This document shows, piece by piece, positions 47,925 to 57,198 of a stretch of DNA of 64,000 nucleotides. Source of the stretch: Roseovarius salinarum (GTDB lineage: Bacteria; Pseudomonadota; Alphaproteobacteria; Rhodobacterales; Rhodobacteraceae). The stretch lies in assembly GCF_002834145.1 (NCBI RefSeq), contig NZ_PHNT01000003.1:62247-126246 (forward strand), in the 5' to 3' direction. The notes below the pieces were generated by a model. That model worked only from the letters and a program-made list of their open reading frames with translations. It ran no database searches and was not told the DNA's origin. The translations under genes and the position numbers were made by a program. Positions within the stretch are counted from its first letter, which is position 1. Each line of letters starts with the position of its first letter.

Positions 47925-48436
47925 CCGAACGCGCGATTCTGGCCGGGGGCTGCTTCTGGGGCATGCAGGACCTGATCCGCAAGAAGGATGGCGTGATTTC
48001 CACGCGCGTGGGGTATTCCGGCGGCGACGTGCCCAACGCCACCTACCGCGATCATGGCACGCACGCCGAGGCGGTCGAGATCGTTTTCGACCCCGCGAAG
48101 ATCAGTTTTCGCGAGCTTCTCGAACTCTTCTTCCAGATCCATGACCCGACCACGCCCAACCGGCAGGGCAACGACATCGGCATGTCCTATCGTTCGGCGA
48201 TCTACTTTACCAACGAGGCCCAGAAGGAGGAAGCCCTGCGCACCATCGCCGACGTGGAGGCCAGCGGGCTGTGGCCCGGCAAGGTCGTGACCGAGGTGGA
48301 GCCGGCCGGAGATTTCTGGGAGGCCGAACCGGAGCACCAGGACTACCTGCAGAAGCATCCCGGCGGCTATACCTGTCACTTCCCGCGGCCGGGCTGGGTG
48401 CTGCCGCGGTCGGACCGGTCGAAAAGGTCGGCGTAG
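47921..48436 (+). CDS. msrA: Peptide-methionine (S)-S-oxide reductase MsrA
   Basis: The 171-aa enzyme repairs methionine-S-sulfoxide. The catalytic Cys is in [11 protein letters not shown] (about 8-18); [12 protein letters not shown] and [19 protein letters not shown] are family motifs. Its last 61 bases overlap, on opposite strands, the end of the acyl-CoA synthetase gene. The final residues (RSDRSKRSA) extend past the usual PGW end of the family, so the overlap comes from short C-terminal tails on both genes. Confidence 0.95.
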   Translation: MTERAILAGGCFWGMQDLIRKKDGVISTRVGYSGGDVPNATYRDHGTHAEAVEIVFDPAKISFRELLELFFQIHDPTTPNRQGNDIGMSYRSAIYFTNEAQKEEALRTIADVEASGLWPGKVVTEVEPAGDFWEAEPEHQDYLQKHPGGYTCHFPRPGWVLPRSDRSKRSA

Positions 48437-49914
48437 TCGGCGCGCAGGGCGGCCTTCTGCACCTTGCCCATGGTGTTTCGCGGCAGTTCGGGCAGGAAGC
48501 GGATTGCCTTGGGCTGCTTGAACCGCGCGAGGCGGTTTTCTAGGGCGGCGGCGATGTCATCGGCCGTCAGACGGGCGTCGGCGCGCACCACGGCGGCGAT
48601 GACGGCCTCGCCAAGGTCGGGATGCGGCACGCCGACGACGGCTGATTCCGAGATCCCGTCGATGGCGTCGATCTCGGTCTCGACCTCCTTCGGGTAGACG
48701 TTGAAGCCGCCAGAGATCACCATGTCCTTGGCGCGGCCGACGATGGTGACGTAACCGTCCGCGTCGATGAATCCCTGATCTCCGGTGATGAACCAGCCGT
48801 CGGGGCGCAGTTCCTCTGCCGTCTTTTCCGGCATCTGCCAGTAGCCCTGGAAGACGTTGGGGCCGCGCACCTCGATCACCCCGATCTCGCCCTGGGCCAC
48901 CTCGCGGTCGCCGTCCATGATGCGCAGTTTAACGCCCGGCAGCGGAACGCCCACCGTGCCGGCGCGCCGTTCGCCGTCATGGGGGTTCGAGGTGTTCATG
49001 TTGGTTTCGGTCATGCCGTAGCGTTCGAGGATCCGGTGGCCGGTGCGCGCCTCCCACGCCTCGTGCGTGGCCGCCAGCAGCGGTGCCGACCCCGATATGA
49101 ACAGCCGCATGCTGGCCGCCCGTTCGCGGGTGAGGCGCGGATCGTCCAGAAGCCGCGTGTAGAAGGTGGGTACGCCCATCAACGCGGTGGCGCCCGGCAT
49201 CGCGTCGAGGATGGCGTCGGCATCGAATTTCGGCAGGAAGTGCAGCGCGCATCCCGAAAGCAGCGCCACGTTGGTGGCCACGAAAAGCCCGTGCGTGTGA
49301 AAGATCGGCAGGGCGTGGATCAGCACGTCGTCGGGCGTGAACCGCCAGAAATCGCGCAGAACCTCGGAATTCGACGAAAGGTTCGCATGGCTGAGCATCG
49401 CGCCCTTGGACCGGCCCGTGGTGCCCGAGGTGTACAGGATCGCGGCGAGGTCGTCCGCACCGCGGGCGGCGGCCTCGAATCCGGGCTCTCGTGCCTCGGC
49501 TGCCTGCGACAGCGTGCCGGAACCGTCGGCGCCCAGCGTGAACAGCCGGGCATTGCCGGCGAGCGGGGCGATCTCGGCTTCGCGGGCCGGGTCGCAGACA
49601 ACGACGCGCGGTGTCGCATCGGTCAGGAAGTAGTCGACCTCCGCGCCGGTATAGGCGGTGTTGAGCGGCAGGAACACGCCGCCTGCCATCACCGTGCCAA
49701 GGTAGAGTTGAAGCGCCTCGATCGATTTCTCGACCTGCACCGCGACGCGGTCGCCGGCGGCGAGCCCGGCGCCGGCAAGCACGCCGGCGATGCGCTCGGC
49801 GCCCTCGAACAGCGCGGCATAGGTGATATCCGGCCGTGCGGGCTGCGTGGCAAAGACCTTGTCCGGCGCGCCGGCCGCGGCAAGGCGGTGAGCGAGGTGA
49901 TTGCCGTCGTACAT
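48376..49914 (-). CDS. Malonyl-CoA synthetase-like acyl-CoA ligase
   Basis: The 512-aa adenylate-forming enzyme has the AMP-binding motif [38 protein letters not shown], the [12 protein letters not shown] hinge region and the catalytic Lys near the end ([15 protein letters not shown]). The overall length and the [12 protein letters not shown] start fit MatB-type malonyl-CoA synthetase; other short-chain acids remain possible. The start at 49914 is used, since the open frame upstream antiparallels the EamA exporter gene. Confidence 0.85.
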   Translation of the reverse strand: MYDGNHLAHRLAAAGAPDKVFATQPARPDITYAALFEGAERIAGVLAGAGLAAGDRVAVQVEKSIEALQLYLGTVMAGGVFLPLNTAYTGAEVDYFLTDATPRVVVCDPAREAEIAPLAGNARLFTLGADGSGTLSQAAEAREPGFEAAARGADDLAAILYTSGTTGRSKGAMLSHANLSSNSEVLRDFWRFTPDDVLIHALPIFHTHGLFVATNVALLSGCALHFLPKFDADAILDAMPGATALMGVPTFYTRLLDDPRLTRERAASMRLFISGSAPLLAATHEAWEARTGHRILERYGMTETNMNTSNPHDGERRAGTVGVPLPGVKLRIMDGDREVAQGEIGVIEVRGPNVFQGYWQMPEKTAEELRPDGWFITGDQGFIDADGYVTIVGRAKDMVISGGFNVYPKEVETEIDAIDGISESAVVGVPHPDLGEAVIAAVVRADARLTADDIAAALENRLARFKQPKAIRFLPELPRNTMGKVQKAALRADYADLFDRSDRGSTQPGRGK

Positions 49915-50026
49915 CGCGTTCTCCTGCGTGCGCTGCGCCCCGTTGTCCAAGGCGCGCGCGGTGAACGCAAGGGCCCGATTGACCTTTCGGCCGGGCCGAT
50001 GCAGGCAGTGTGTGAAAGGACGCGCG

Positions 50027-50953
50027 ATGCATCCCCTCAAGGGAATATTCCTCAAGCTCGCCTCGGTGGCGCTGTTCGTCGTCATGGCCGCGATGGTCAA
50101 GGCCGCGGTTGCCCACGACGTGCCGCCGGGCGAGGCGGTGTTCTTCCGCTCGGCGCTGGCGATCCCCGTGATCCTGGTCTGGCTGCGTGTGCGCGGCGAG
50201 TTCTCCACCGGTCTGCGCATGGCCTCGCCCGGGGCGCACCTGCTGCGCGGGCTGTTCGGCACCGCCGCGATGGGCATGTTCTTCGCCGCGCTGGGCCTGC
50301 TGCCATTGCCGGAGGTCACGGCGCTTGGCTACACCGCGCCGCTGCTCACGGTGATCTTCGCCGCGCTTTTCCTGGGTGAGCGGTTGCGGCTGTTCCGCCT
50401 TGGTGCCGTGGTCGTGGGGTTCGCGGGCGTGCTCATCATGCTGTCGCCGCGGATCGGCGCGTTTGACGCGGGCGCGCTCGGCACCGGGGCAACGCTGGGC
50501 GCGGGGCTTGTGCTGCTGGGCGCGACCTTCCGCGCGCTGGCGCAGATCGCGATCCGTCACATGGTGGCGACCGAGGGCACTGGCGCCATCGTCTTCTGGT
50601 TCTCGGTCACCTCGGCGGTGCTGTCGCTGTTGACCCTGCCTTTTGGCTGGGTGGTGCCCACTGGCAACGAGCTCTGGCTGCTTGTCGGCGCGGGGCTGCT
50701 GGGCGGCGTGGCGCAGATTTTCCTGACCTCGGCCTACCGTTTCGCCCACGCCAGCGTGGTCGCCCCGTTCGACTATGCCTCGATGCTGGTGTCGATTGCG
50801 ATCGGTTACGCGGTCTTCGACGAGGCGCCGACATGGCCGATGCTGGGGGGTGCGGCATTGGTGATCGCGGCCGGCATCGTCATCATGTGGCGCGAGAACC
50901 GCCTGGGGATGGCCCGCGACAGGGCGCGCGCCGCGCGCACGCCCCAGGGCTGA
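50027..50953 (+). CDS. EamA/DMT-superfamily exporter
   Basis: The 308-aa membrane protein has about ten predicted helices and two EamA repeats (about 8-140 and 155-290; ALGYTAPLLTVIFAALFLGERL; HASVVAPFDYASMLVSI). Such proteins often export amino acids or related metabolites; the substrate here is unknown. GAAAGGA lies eight bases before the ATG. It is divergent from the acyl-CoA ligase gene and convergent with the polyamine operon. Confidence 0.9.
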   Translation: MHPLKGIFLKLASVALFVVMAAMVKAAVAHDVPPGEAVFFRSALAIPVILVWLRVRGEFSTGLRMASPGAHLLRGLFGTAAMGMFFAALGLLPLPEVTALGYTAPLLTVIFAALFLGERLRLFRLGAVVVGFAGVLIMLSPRIGAFDAGALGTGATLGAGLVLLGATFRALAQIAIRHMVATEGTGAIVFWFSVTSAVLSLLTLPFGWVVPTGNELWLLVGAGLLGGVAQIFLTSAYRFAHASVVAPFDYASMLVSIAIGYAVFDEAPTWPMLGGAALVIAAGIVIMWRENRLGMARDRARAARTPQG

Positions 50954-50958
50954 GCGGC

Positions 50959-52287
50959 TCAGCCGCCCGTCAGCGTCGCCCACAGGTAGGGCGGCCAGAG
51001 CGCCGCGCGCCGGAAACGGCCCAGCGGCCAGCGTCGCGGCGGCGTGGCCAGGATCTCGGGATACGGGTGGCGCGGCGCGCGGTCGAGCGCGAGGTCGGCC
51101 AGGAGCGCCCCGGCGTAGCTGCCCATGGCAATACCGTTTCCGTGATACGAAAGCCCGGCGAAGGCACCGGGCATCCCCGGGATCGCGCCGGCGAAGGGTG
51201 TCAGCCCCCGGGCGAGGCTGAGCAGCCCGTTCCAGCTGTGCGGCGTTTCCACATGCGCCCAGGCCGGGAACATTGCCTCGAAATGCGCGCGGATCCTGCG
51301 GTGCATGGCCGCGTCGGCGCGCGGACCGCTGAACAAGCCGCCCCGCATCCCGAACAGGAAGCGACGATCGGGCATCAGGCGGAAATAGTGCAGGAAGAAC
51401 CGGTCGTCATAGGCCATCTGCGCCGTGGACCATCCCTGCGCGGCAATCTCTTCGTCGGTCAAGGGGCGGGTGACCAGCACGTTGGACTGGGCGGGCAGGT
51501 AGCGCGCGCCGATCCAGCCGGGCAGGTCGTCGGAGGAATACCCGTTTGTCGCCACGATCAGCCGCCGGGCCGTCACCGTCGCGTTCGGCGTGGTGAGGGT
51601 GAAATTGCCACCCTGTTTCGCGATGCCTTGCACCGGGCTGTGCGCGAACACATGCGCACCGGTCTCCGTGCCCGCACGGGCGAGGCCAAGGGTGTACTTC
51701 AGCGGGTTGATCGCGAAACCCACCGGGGTCGTCATCGCGCCGTGAAATCCCCCGCCCATGCCGTGGGCGGGCAGGTCATCGGGGGCGATCAGCCTGGGTG
51801 CGACGCCCAGGTCGGCCTCGATCCGGCGGGCCTCGGCCTCGAAGCCGCGCATCGCCGAAGGCGTGTGGGCCATCACGGTTTCGCCGTCCGAGTGCCGATC
51901 CGCATCGATGTCGTGCGTCTGAAGCGTTTCCGCGACAAGGTCCACCGCGGCGCGTTCGGCCCTGCGGTAGGCGCGCCGCGCCGCCGCGCCGAACCGCCGC
52001 CGCATTGCCGCATCGCCCGCCGCGGATCCGCCAAGGCAGCAGAATCCGCCGTTGCGGCCCGAGGCGCCCCAGCCGGGCGTTTCTGCCTCGAACACGGCGA
52101 CATCCGCCCCGGCCTGCGCAAGATGCAGCGCGGCCGTCAGCCCGGTGAACCCGCCGCCGACCACGGCGACATCGGCGCGCACGCGCCCTCCGGCGGAAGG
52201 AAACGCGGGGTCCGTGGCCGTGGTCGCCCAGAAACACCGTGCCCGTGGCCCGGGGCCGTAGGCGTGGTCGGGGAAAACGCGCCTCAT
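50959..52287 (-). CDS. FAD-dependent oxidoreductase (PuuB-like, DAO family)
   Basis: The 442-aa protein has the FAD-binding VAVVGGGFTGLTAALHLAQAG (about 37-57), the GRNGGFCCLGG motif and the C-terminal FAGLSYHGNGIAMGSYAGAL, as in gamma-glutamylputrescine oxidase PuuB and related DAO enzymes. It is the last gene of the polyamine transport operon, overlapping the potI stop by four bases. Oxidation of an imported (glutamyl)polyamine is the natural inference. Confidence 0.85.
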   Translation of the reverse strand: MRRVFPDHAYGPGPRARCFWATTATDPAFPSAGGRVRADVAVVGGGFTGLTAALHLAQAGADVAVFEAETPGWGASGRNGGFCCLGGSAAGDAAMRRRFGAAARRAYRRAERAAVDLVAETLQTHDIDADRHSDGETVMAHTPSAMRGFEAEARRIEADLGVAPRLIAPDDLPAHGMGGGFHGAMTTPVGFAINPLKYTLGLARAGTETGAHVFAHSPVQGIAKQGGNFTLTTPNATVTARRLIVATNGYSSDDLPGWIGARYLPAQSNVLVTRPLTDEEIAAQGWSTAQMAYDDRFFLHYFRLMPDRRFLFGMRGGLFSGPRADAAMHRRIRAHFEAMFPAWAHVETPHSWNGLLSLARGLTPFAGAIPGMPGAFAGLSYHGNGIAMGSYAGALLADLALDRAPRHPYPEILATPPRRWPLGRFRRAALWPPYLWATLTGG

Positions 52288-53102
52288 GCCTGCTGTTCGG
52301 CCGCACGCTCCTCGGCCTGAAGGCGCAGGCTGGCGCGCTTGGTGATCAGCGAGGCCGTGACCACCCCCGTGGCGACGATGGCGATCAGGATGGTCGACAG
52401 CGCGTTGATCTCCGGACTCACGCCCAGCCGGATCGACGACCAGATCTTGATGGGCAGCGTGGTGGCAGAGGGCCCGGCGGTGAAGCTCGCGATCACGAGA
52501 TCATCGAGCGACAGCGTGAAGGCCAGGAGCCAGCCCGAGATCACCGCCGGCGCGATGATCGGCAGCGTGACCAGCCGGAACGCCTCGCCCGGCGAGCAGC
52601 CGAGGTCAAAGGCGGCTTCCTCGAGCGACCGGTCGAAGGTCGCGAGCCGCGAGGACACGACAACCGAGACGTAGCACATGGAAAACGTCGTGTGCGCAAG
52701 GATGATAGTGAACACGCCCCGGTCCAGACCGATGCCGATGAACAGCAGCAGCAGCGACAGGCCGGTGATCACCTCGGGCATCACCAGCGGCGCGTAGATC
52801 ATGCCGGAAAACAGGGTGCGGCCCCAGAAACGGCCGGCACGCACCATCGTCAGTGCGGCCATGGTGCCCAGGACGGTGGCCACGGTGGACGAGACGACCG
52901 CCACCTGCAGCGTGACCCAGGCCGCATCGAGGAAGGCCTCGTTGCGGATCAGCTCGCCGTACCATTTCGTGGAAAACCCCGCCCAGACCGTCACCAGTTC
53001 GGAGCGGTTGAAGCTGTAGACGATCAGGATGAGCATCGGCAGGTAAAGGAAGGTGAACCCGAGCGTGAGCGACGTCGTGTTGAACCATGTCACCCGCCTC
53101 AT
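52284..53102 (-). CDS. potI: Polyamine ABC transporter permease PotI/PotC type
   Basis: The 272-aa permease has six membrane segments and the binding-protein-dependent permease loop EEAAFDLGCSPGEAFRLVTLP. The start is MRRVTWF at 53102, overlapping the potH stop (ATGA); the open frame further upstream is inside potH. It forms a heterodimeric channel with PotH. Confidence 0.93.
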   Translation of the reverse strand: MRRVTWFNTTSLTLGFTFLYLPMLILIVYSFNRSELVTVWAGFSTKWYGELIRNEAFLDAAWVTLQVAVVSSTVATVLGTMAALTMVRAGRFWGRTLFSGMIYAPLVMPEVITGLSLLLLFIGIGLDRGVFTIILAHTTFSMCYVSVVVSSRLATFDRSLEEAAFDLGCSPGEAFRLVTLPIIAPAVISGWLLAFTLSLDDLVIASFTAGPSATTLPIKIWSSIRLGVSPEINALSTILIAIVATGVVTASLITKRASLRLQAEERAAEQQA

Positions 53103-53989
53103 CCCTCGGCCTCCCGCTGCTTCTGCTCGTTGCGCTGGAACAGCACGATCGGGATGATCAGGATCAGCAACAGGATCACGGCCACGGCCGAGGCCACGGG
53201 CCAATCACGGTTCTTGAAGAACTCGTCCCACAGCACCTTGCCGATCATCAGCGTCTTGGACCCGCCCAGCAGCGCGGGAATGACGAATTCGCCCACCGTC
53301 GGGATGAAGACCAGGAAACAGCCCGCGACCACCCCGTTGCGCGACAGCGGGAAGGTGACCAGCCAGAACGCCGTCAGCCGCGAACAGCCCAGGTCCTCCG
53401 CCGCCTCCAGCAGCGAGGCGTCCATGCGCTCCAGCGCGGCATAGATCGGCAGGATCATGAAGGGCAGGTAGGTGTAGACGATGCCGATGTAGACCGCGAT
53501 GTTGGTGTTCAGGATGGTCAGCGGCTCGCTGATCGCGCCCAGTGCCAGCAACAGCTGGTTGAGGTAACCTTCGCCCGACAGGATGCCCATCCACGAATAG
53601 ACCCGGATCAGGAAACTGGTCCAGAACGGCAGGATCACGAGCATCATCAGCGTCGGCCGCCAGTGATCGGGGGCGTTGGCCATGCCGTACGCGATCGGGT
53701 AGCCCACCAGAAGAGTCAGGAACGTGGCGACGGCCGCGATGCGCAGCGATGACAGGTAGGCCTTCCAGTACAGGTCGTCGGTGGTCAGGAAGACGAAATT
53801 CTCGAAATCGAGCCCGGCGAAGAAGCGCTTTGTGCCCTCCCAGCCGGCCGAAAGGTCCAGCGTCGGCGTGTAGGGCGGGATCGACAGCGCGATGTCCGAC
53901 AGGCTGATCTTCAACACGATGATGAACGGCACAAGGAACAGCGCCAGCAGCCAGGCATAGGGCAGGACGATCAGGGCGAACCGGCGCAT
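53099..53989 (-). CDS. potH: Polyamine ABC transporter permease PotH/PotB type
   Basis: The 296-aa permease has an N-terminal anchor (LIVLPYAWLLALFLVPFIIV), a periplasmic segment and further membrane helices. The coupling loop is ASLLEAAEDLGCSRLTAFWLV. It lies three bases after the potG stop and overlaps potI, so the operon order is potF-G-H-I and the oxidase. Confidence 0.93.
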   Translation of the reverse strand: MRRFALIVLPYAWLLALFLVPFIIVLKISLSDIALSIPPYTPTLDLSAGWEGTKRFFAGLDFENFVFLTTDDLYWKAYLSSLRIAAVATFLTLLVGYPIAYGMANAPDHWRPTLMMLVILPFWTSFLIRVYSWMGILSGEGYLNQLLLALGAISEPLTILNTNIAVYIGIVYTYLPFMILPIYAALERMDASLLEAAEDLGCSRLTAFWLVTFPLSRNGVVAGCFLVFIPTVGEFVIPALLGGSKTLMIGKVLWDEFFKNRDWPVASAVAVILLLILIIPIVLFQRNEQKQREAEG

Positions 53990-53992
53990 CGG

Positions 53993-55117
53993 TCAGTCCT
54001 CCAGCAGCACGGCGGCGGTGTCCGTCCAGCTCAGCCAGACGGTATCTTCCCAGGTGAAGGTGCGCCGCGACAGGCGGCGGGTGTTGGCCGTCTGGGCCTT
54101 GATCACCTGACCGCCGGGCAGTTCGACGTGATAGGTCGAGATGTTGCCGAGGTAGGCGATGTCGAGGATCTTCCCCTGGAGGGCGTTGCGCTTGTCCCGG
54201 GGTTTCTCGGCGGTGATCGAGACCTTCTCGGGCCGGATCGCCAGGTGGCAGGCCTGTCCCTTGGCGAATGTCTTGTCCGTCTCGGCGTAGAGCGGCGGCT
54301 GGCCTTCCGCGAAAGCGATCTCGTAGCCGGCCTCGCGCGGGGTTGCCGTGCCTTCGATGATCGTGACGTCGCCGATGAAATCCGCCACGTAGACCGAGCT
54401 GGGGTGCTCGTAGATCCTGTCGGGCGTGTCGGCCTGGACGATCTTGCCGTGGTCCATAACGGCAACGCGGCTGGCCACGGTCATCGCCTCTTCCTGGTCG
54501 TGGGTGACGATGACGAAGGTGGTGCCGGTCTTTTCCTGGATGTCCATCAGCTCGAACTGGGTGTCCTGGCGCAGCTTGGCGTCCAGCGCGCCCAGCGGTT
54601 CGTCAAGCAGCAGCAGTTTCGGCGCCTTGGCAAGGCTGCGGGCAAGTGCCACGCGCTGGCGTTGCCCGCCCGAGATCTGGTGCGGCTTGCGGCGGGCGAA
54701 TTTCTCGAGCCGTGTGAGCTTGAGCATGCGGTCCACGCGCTCGGTGATGGCCGACTTCTCCATGCGGTCGCGCTTCAGTCCGAAGGCGATGTTTTCCCAG
54801 ACGCTCAGGTGCGGGAACAGCGCGTATGACTGGAACATCATGTTCACCGCGCGCTTGTTGGGCGGAATGGGCGCGATGTCCTGCCCGTCGAGCAGGATGC
54901 GCCCCTCCGTTGGCGCCTCGAACCCGGCGAGCATGCGCATCATCGTCGTCTTGCCGCAGCCCGAGGGGCCCAGCAGGGCGAAGAATTCGCGTTCGTAGAT
55001 ATCCAGTGTCTGGTCGTCGATCGCGGTGAAATCGCCGAACCGCTTGGTGACACCCTGGAACTGGATGAGCGGTGTCGCGTCGGGATCGTTCCAGGGCTCG
55101 AAGACGGTCTGGGTCAT
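53993..55117 (-). CDS. potG: Polyamine ABC transporter ATP-binding protein PotG/PotA type
   Basis: The 374-aa ATPase has Walker A LLGPSGCGKTTMMRML (about 47-62), the Q-loop, signature ISGGQRQRVALARSL, Walker B LLLLDEPLGALDAKL and a C-terminal TOBE domain (about 290-374; AIRPEKVSITAEK). The start MTQTVFEP at 55117 is chosen; the open frame upstream covers the hairpin after potF. It energises spermidine/putrescine-type import. Confidence 0.94.
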   Translation of the reverse strand: MTQTVFEPWNDPDATPLIQFQGVTKRFGDFTAIDDQTLDIYEREFFALLGPSGCGKTTMMRMLAGFEAPTEGRILLDGQDIAPIPPNKRAVNMMFQSYALFPHLSVWENIAFGLKRDRMEKSAITERVDRMLKLTRLEKFARRKPHQISGGQRQRVALARSLAKAPKLLLLDEPLGALDAKLRQDTQFELMDIQEKTGTTFVIVTHDQEEAMTVASRVAVMDHGKIVQADTPDRIYEHPSSVYVADFIGDVTIIEGTATPREAGYEIAFAEGQPPLYAETDKTFAKGQACHLAIRPEKVSITAEKPRDKRNALQGKILDIAYLGNISTYHVELPGGQVIKAQTANTRRLSRRTFTWEDTVWLSWTDTAAVLLED

Positions 55118-55140
55118 CGCATTCCCCGCCTGTATGATAA

Positions 55141-55167
55141 GGCCCGCGCGCGGGTCGCGCGCGGGCC
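55141..55167 (-). other. Strong hairpin between potF and potG
   Basis: An 11-bp perfect GC stem, GGCCCGCGCGC (55141-55151) and GCGCGCGGGCC (55157-55167), with a 5-base loop, is followed on the minus strand by TTATCATAC. It lies just after the binding-protein stop and is the type of element that stabilises the upstream mRNA and lowers readthrough, giving more PotF than transporter. Confidence 0.7.
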
Positions 55168-55176
55168 GGCAAGGCC

Positions 55177-56262
55177 TCAGGTGCCCGATTTGATCTTGGT
55201 CCACAGCCGGGTGACCGTGCGCTGCACCCGCGCCGGGTATGGCGTGGTGGTGTACAGGTTCTCCAGCGTGTCCTCGTCGGGGTAGACGGCCGGATCACCG
55301 ATCACGTCCTCGATCAGGTACTGCTGCGACGTCTTGTTGCCGTTGGCATAATAGACGTAGTTGGACGCCTGCGCGATGTTCTTCGGGTCCAGGATGAAGT
55401 TGATGAACTGGTGCGCGCCGTCCGGGTTGGGCGCGTCGGCGGGGATCGCCATCATGTCGAACCACATCAGCGCGCCCTCCTTCGGGGCGTTGTAGGCGAT
55501 GTTGACGTCGTTTTCCGCCTCCTCGGCACGCCAGCGCGCCTGCAGCACGTCGCCGGACCAGCCGAAGGCCACGCAGATGTCGCCGTTGGCCAGCGCGGTG
55601 ATGTATTCGGAACTGTGGAATTTCTGCACGTGGGGGCGGACCGGCGCCAGCACGTCTTCGGTCTTGGCGATGACCTCCGGGTCGTGGCTGTCGGGATCCT
55701 CGCCCAGATACGCCAGCGCGGCGGGGATCATCTCGGCCGGCGCATCAAGGAAATGCACGCCGCATTCCGAGAGCTTTTCCATGTTCTCCGGATCGAAGAT
55801 CAGCTCCAGCGAGTCGATCGGCGCGTCCTCGCCCAGCGCGGCCTTCACCTCGTCGACGTTCACGCCGATGCCGGTGGTGCCCCACATGTAGTTGACGGCG
55901 TATTCGTGGCCGGGATCGTAGGCGGCCGTCCGTTCGCGGATCACGTCCCACAGGTGCTTGGCGTTGGGCAGCTTGTCATAGTCCAGCTTCTGGAACGCGC
56001 CGGCCGAGATCTGGCGCTTGAGGAAGGTGCCCGAGGGCACGACGACATCGTAGCCCGATCCGCCGGCCAGCATCTTGGTTTCCAGCACCTCGTTGCTGTC
56101 GAAGACGTCATAGACGAGGTCCAGCCCGGTTTCTTCCTCGAATTTGTCGAGCAGGTCCTCGTCGATGTAATCCGACCAGTTGTAGACGCGTACCTCTTCG
56201 GCGCTTGCCGCCGCGGCACCGAAGGCCAGCGCGCTGGCGGCGGTCAGTAGCAGGTGTTTCAT
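55177..56262 (-). CDS. potF: Polyamine periplasmic binding protein PotF/PotD type
   Basis: The 361-aa protein has a signal peptide (MKHLLLTAASALAFGAAAASA) and the SBP family start VRVYNWSDYIDEDLLDKFEE, with SGYDVVVPSG and AVNYMWGTTGIGVN, residues typical of spermidine/putrescine binding proteins. It captures the polyamine for PotGHI. It is the first gene of the minus-strand operon and lies downstream of an operator-like palindrome at 56305-56316. Confidence 0.94.
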   Translation of the reverse strand: MKHLLLTAASALAFGAAAASAEEVRVYNWSDYIDEDLLDKFEEETGLDLVYDVFDSNEVLETKMLAGGSGYDVVVPSGTFLKRQISAGAFQKLDYDKLPNAKHLWDVIRERTAAYDPGHEYAVNYMWGTTGIGVNVDEVKAALGEDAPIDSLELIFDPENMEKLSECGVHFLDAPAEMIPAALAYLGEDPDSHDPEVIAKTEDVLAPVRPHVQKFHSSEYITALANGDICVAFGWSGDVLQARWRAEEAENDVNIAYNAPKEGALMWFDMMAIPADAPNPDGAHQFINFILDPKNIAQASNYVYYANGNKTSQQYLIEDVIGDPAVYPDEDTLENLYTTTPYPARVQRTVTRLWTKIKSGT

Positions 56263-56304
56263 GTGACTCTCCCGTTGGTTGGCAGTTTTGCCTGCCCTGG
56301 GTGG

Positions 56305-56316
56305 ATTTGATCAAAT
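56305..56316. promoter_or_regulatory. Operator-like palindrome ATTTGATCAAAT before potF
   Basis: A perfect 12-base palindrome lies 43 bases upstream of the potF ATG and 79 bases before the GntR gene. On the minus strand a TTGCCA, 17 bases, TCAAAT arrangement would place the promoter -10 inside the palindrome. A near-identical copy precedes the aminotransferase gene, so it is the probable binding site of the intervening GntR regulator. Confidence 0.6.
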
Positions 56317-56394
56317 TTTTCCACCCGTGGCAATATGGCAATGTTTTCACGCAGCCGCTAGACTCGCAAGCTCAGAGATCGCGGGGGTTCGGCG

Positions 56395-57102
56395 ATGGCC
56401 GGAACGAGACAGCAGATTGCAGGAAATGTGGACAACGGCGCCGAAGGCGCCACACGCTTGCCCGCGCACGAGGTGATCTACCGCCAACTGCGCGACATGG
56501 TGCTGTTCGGCGATCTCACGCCGGGGGAGCCGGTGACGATCAAGGGGCTCGCGGACCGGCTCGGCGCCGGCATGACCCCTGTCCGCGAGGCGATTCGCCG
56601 CCTGACGGCCGAGGGCGCGCTGGATTTCCAGGGGAACCGCCGCGTTTGCGTGCCGATCCTCGGAGCGGACGGTATCAGCGAAATCACTCTTGCACGGCAA
56701 TGGGTTGATCCACATCTCGCGCTTCGGGCGACGGAGCACGCCGGGCTCGAGGACATGACCGAACTGGCCGAGATCGATGCCACGCTCGACGCCGCCATAG
56801 CGCGCGGTGACCTGCGCGCCTACCTCGAGCAGAACTACCGGTTTCACAGGCGCCTGTACGAGCTGGCCCGCTCACCGATCCTCGCCGATCTCGCGCAGGG
56901 ACTCTGGCTGCGCTTCGGGCCGTCGCTGCGGGTCGTCTGCGGGCGGATGGGCACGCAGAACCTGCCGGACAGGCACAAGGACATGCTGGATGCCATGCGG
57001 GCGCGCGATGCCGAGGCCGCGGCCCGCGCGATCCGTGAGGACGTCATCCAGGGGATGGAACAGGTGCGCCGGTCGCTCGCGGATCCGGGCGTGTCCGCGT
57101 GA
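56395..57102 (+). CDS. GntR/FCD-family transcriptional regulator
   Basis: The 235-aa protein has an N-terminal winged helix (about 22-85; ADRLGAGMTPVREAIRRLTAEGAL) and a C-terminal all-helical FCD ligand-binding domain (about 95-225; YLEQNYRFHRRLYELARSPIL, with metal-binding His candidates). It is divergent from potF and followed by the aminotransferase gene, so it most likely senses a polyamine or its breakdown product and controls both flanking units. The AGGA-like upstream signal is weak. Confidence 0.9.
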   Translation: MAGTRQQIAGNVDNGAEGATRLPAHEVIYRQLRDMVLFGDLTPGEPVTIKGLADRLGAGMTPVREAIRRLTAEGALDFQGNRRVCVPILGADGISEITLARQWVDPHLALRATEHAGLEDMTELAEIDATLDAAIARGDLRAYLEQNYRFHRRLYELARSPILADLAQGLWLRFGPSLRVVCGRMGTQNLPDRHKDMLDAMRARDAEAAARAIREDVIQGMEQVRRSLADPGVSA

Positions 57103-57107
57103 TTCGA

Positions 57108-57135
57108 TTGACACCAAAAAATTTGATCATATTCT
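57108..57135 (+). promoter_or_regulatory. Promoter of the putrescine-type aminotransferase
   Basis: TTGACA (57108-57113) and TATTCT (57130-57135) are separated by 16 bases, starting six bases after the regulator stop. The spacer holds ATTTGATCATAT (57121-57132), so a bound repressor would block polymerase directly. Confidence 0.65.
57121..57132. promoter_or_regulatory. Second copy of the GntR operator-like palindrome
   Basis: ATTTGATCATAT shares ten of twelve bases with the site before potF and lies between the -35 and -10 boxes. The pair brackets the regulator gene on both sides, which is the usual geometry for a local repressor. Confidence 0.6.
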
Positions 57136-57198
57136 GGCATCGGTCGGAAAGGGCGTTCCGGCCACCCGTCTTCCTCGCGCCAGAAAAAGGGGCCCATG

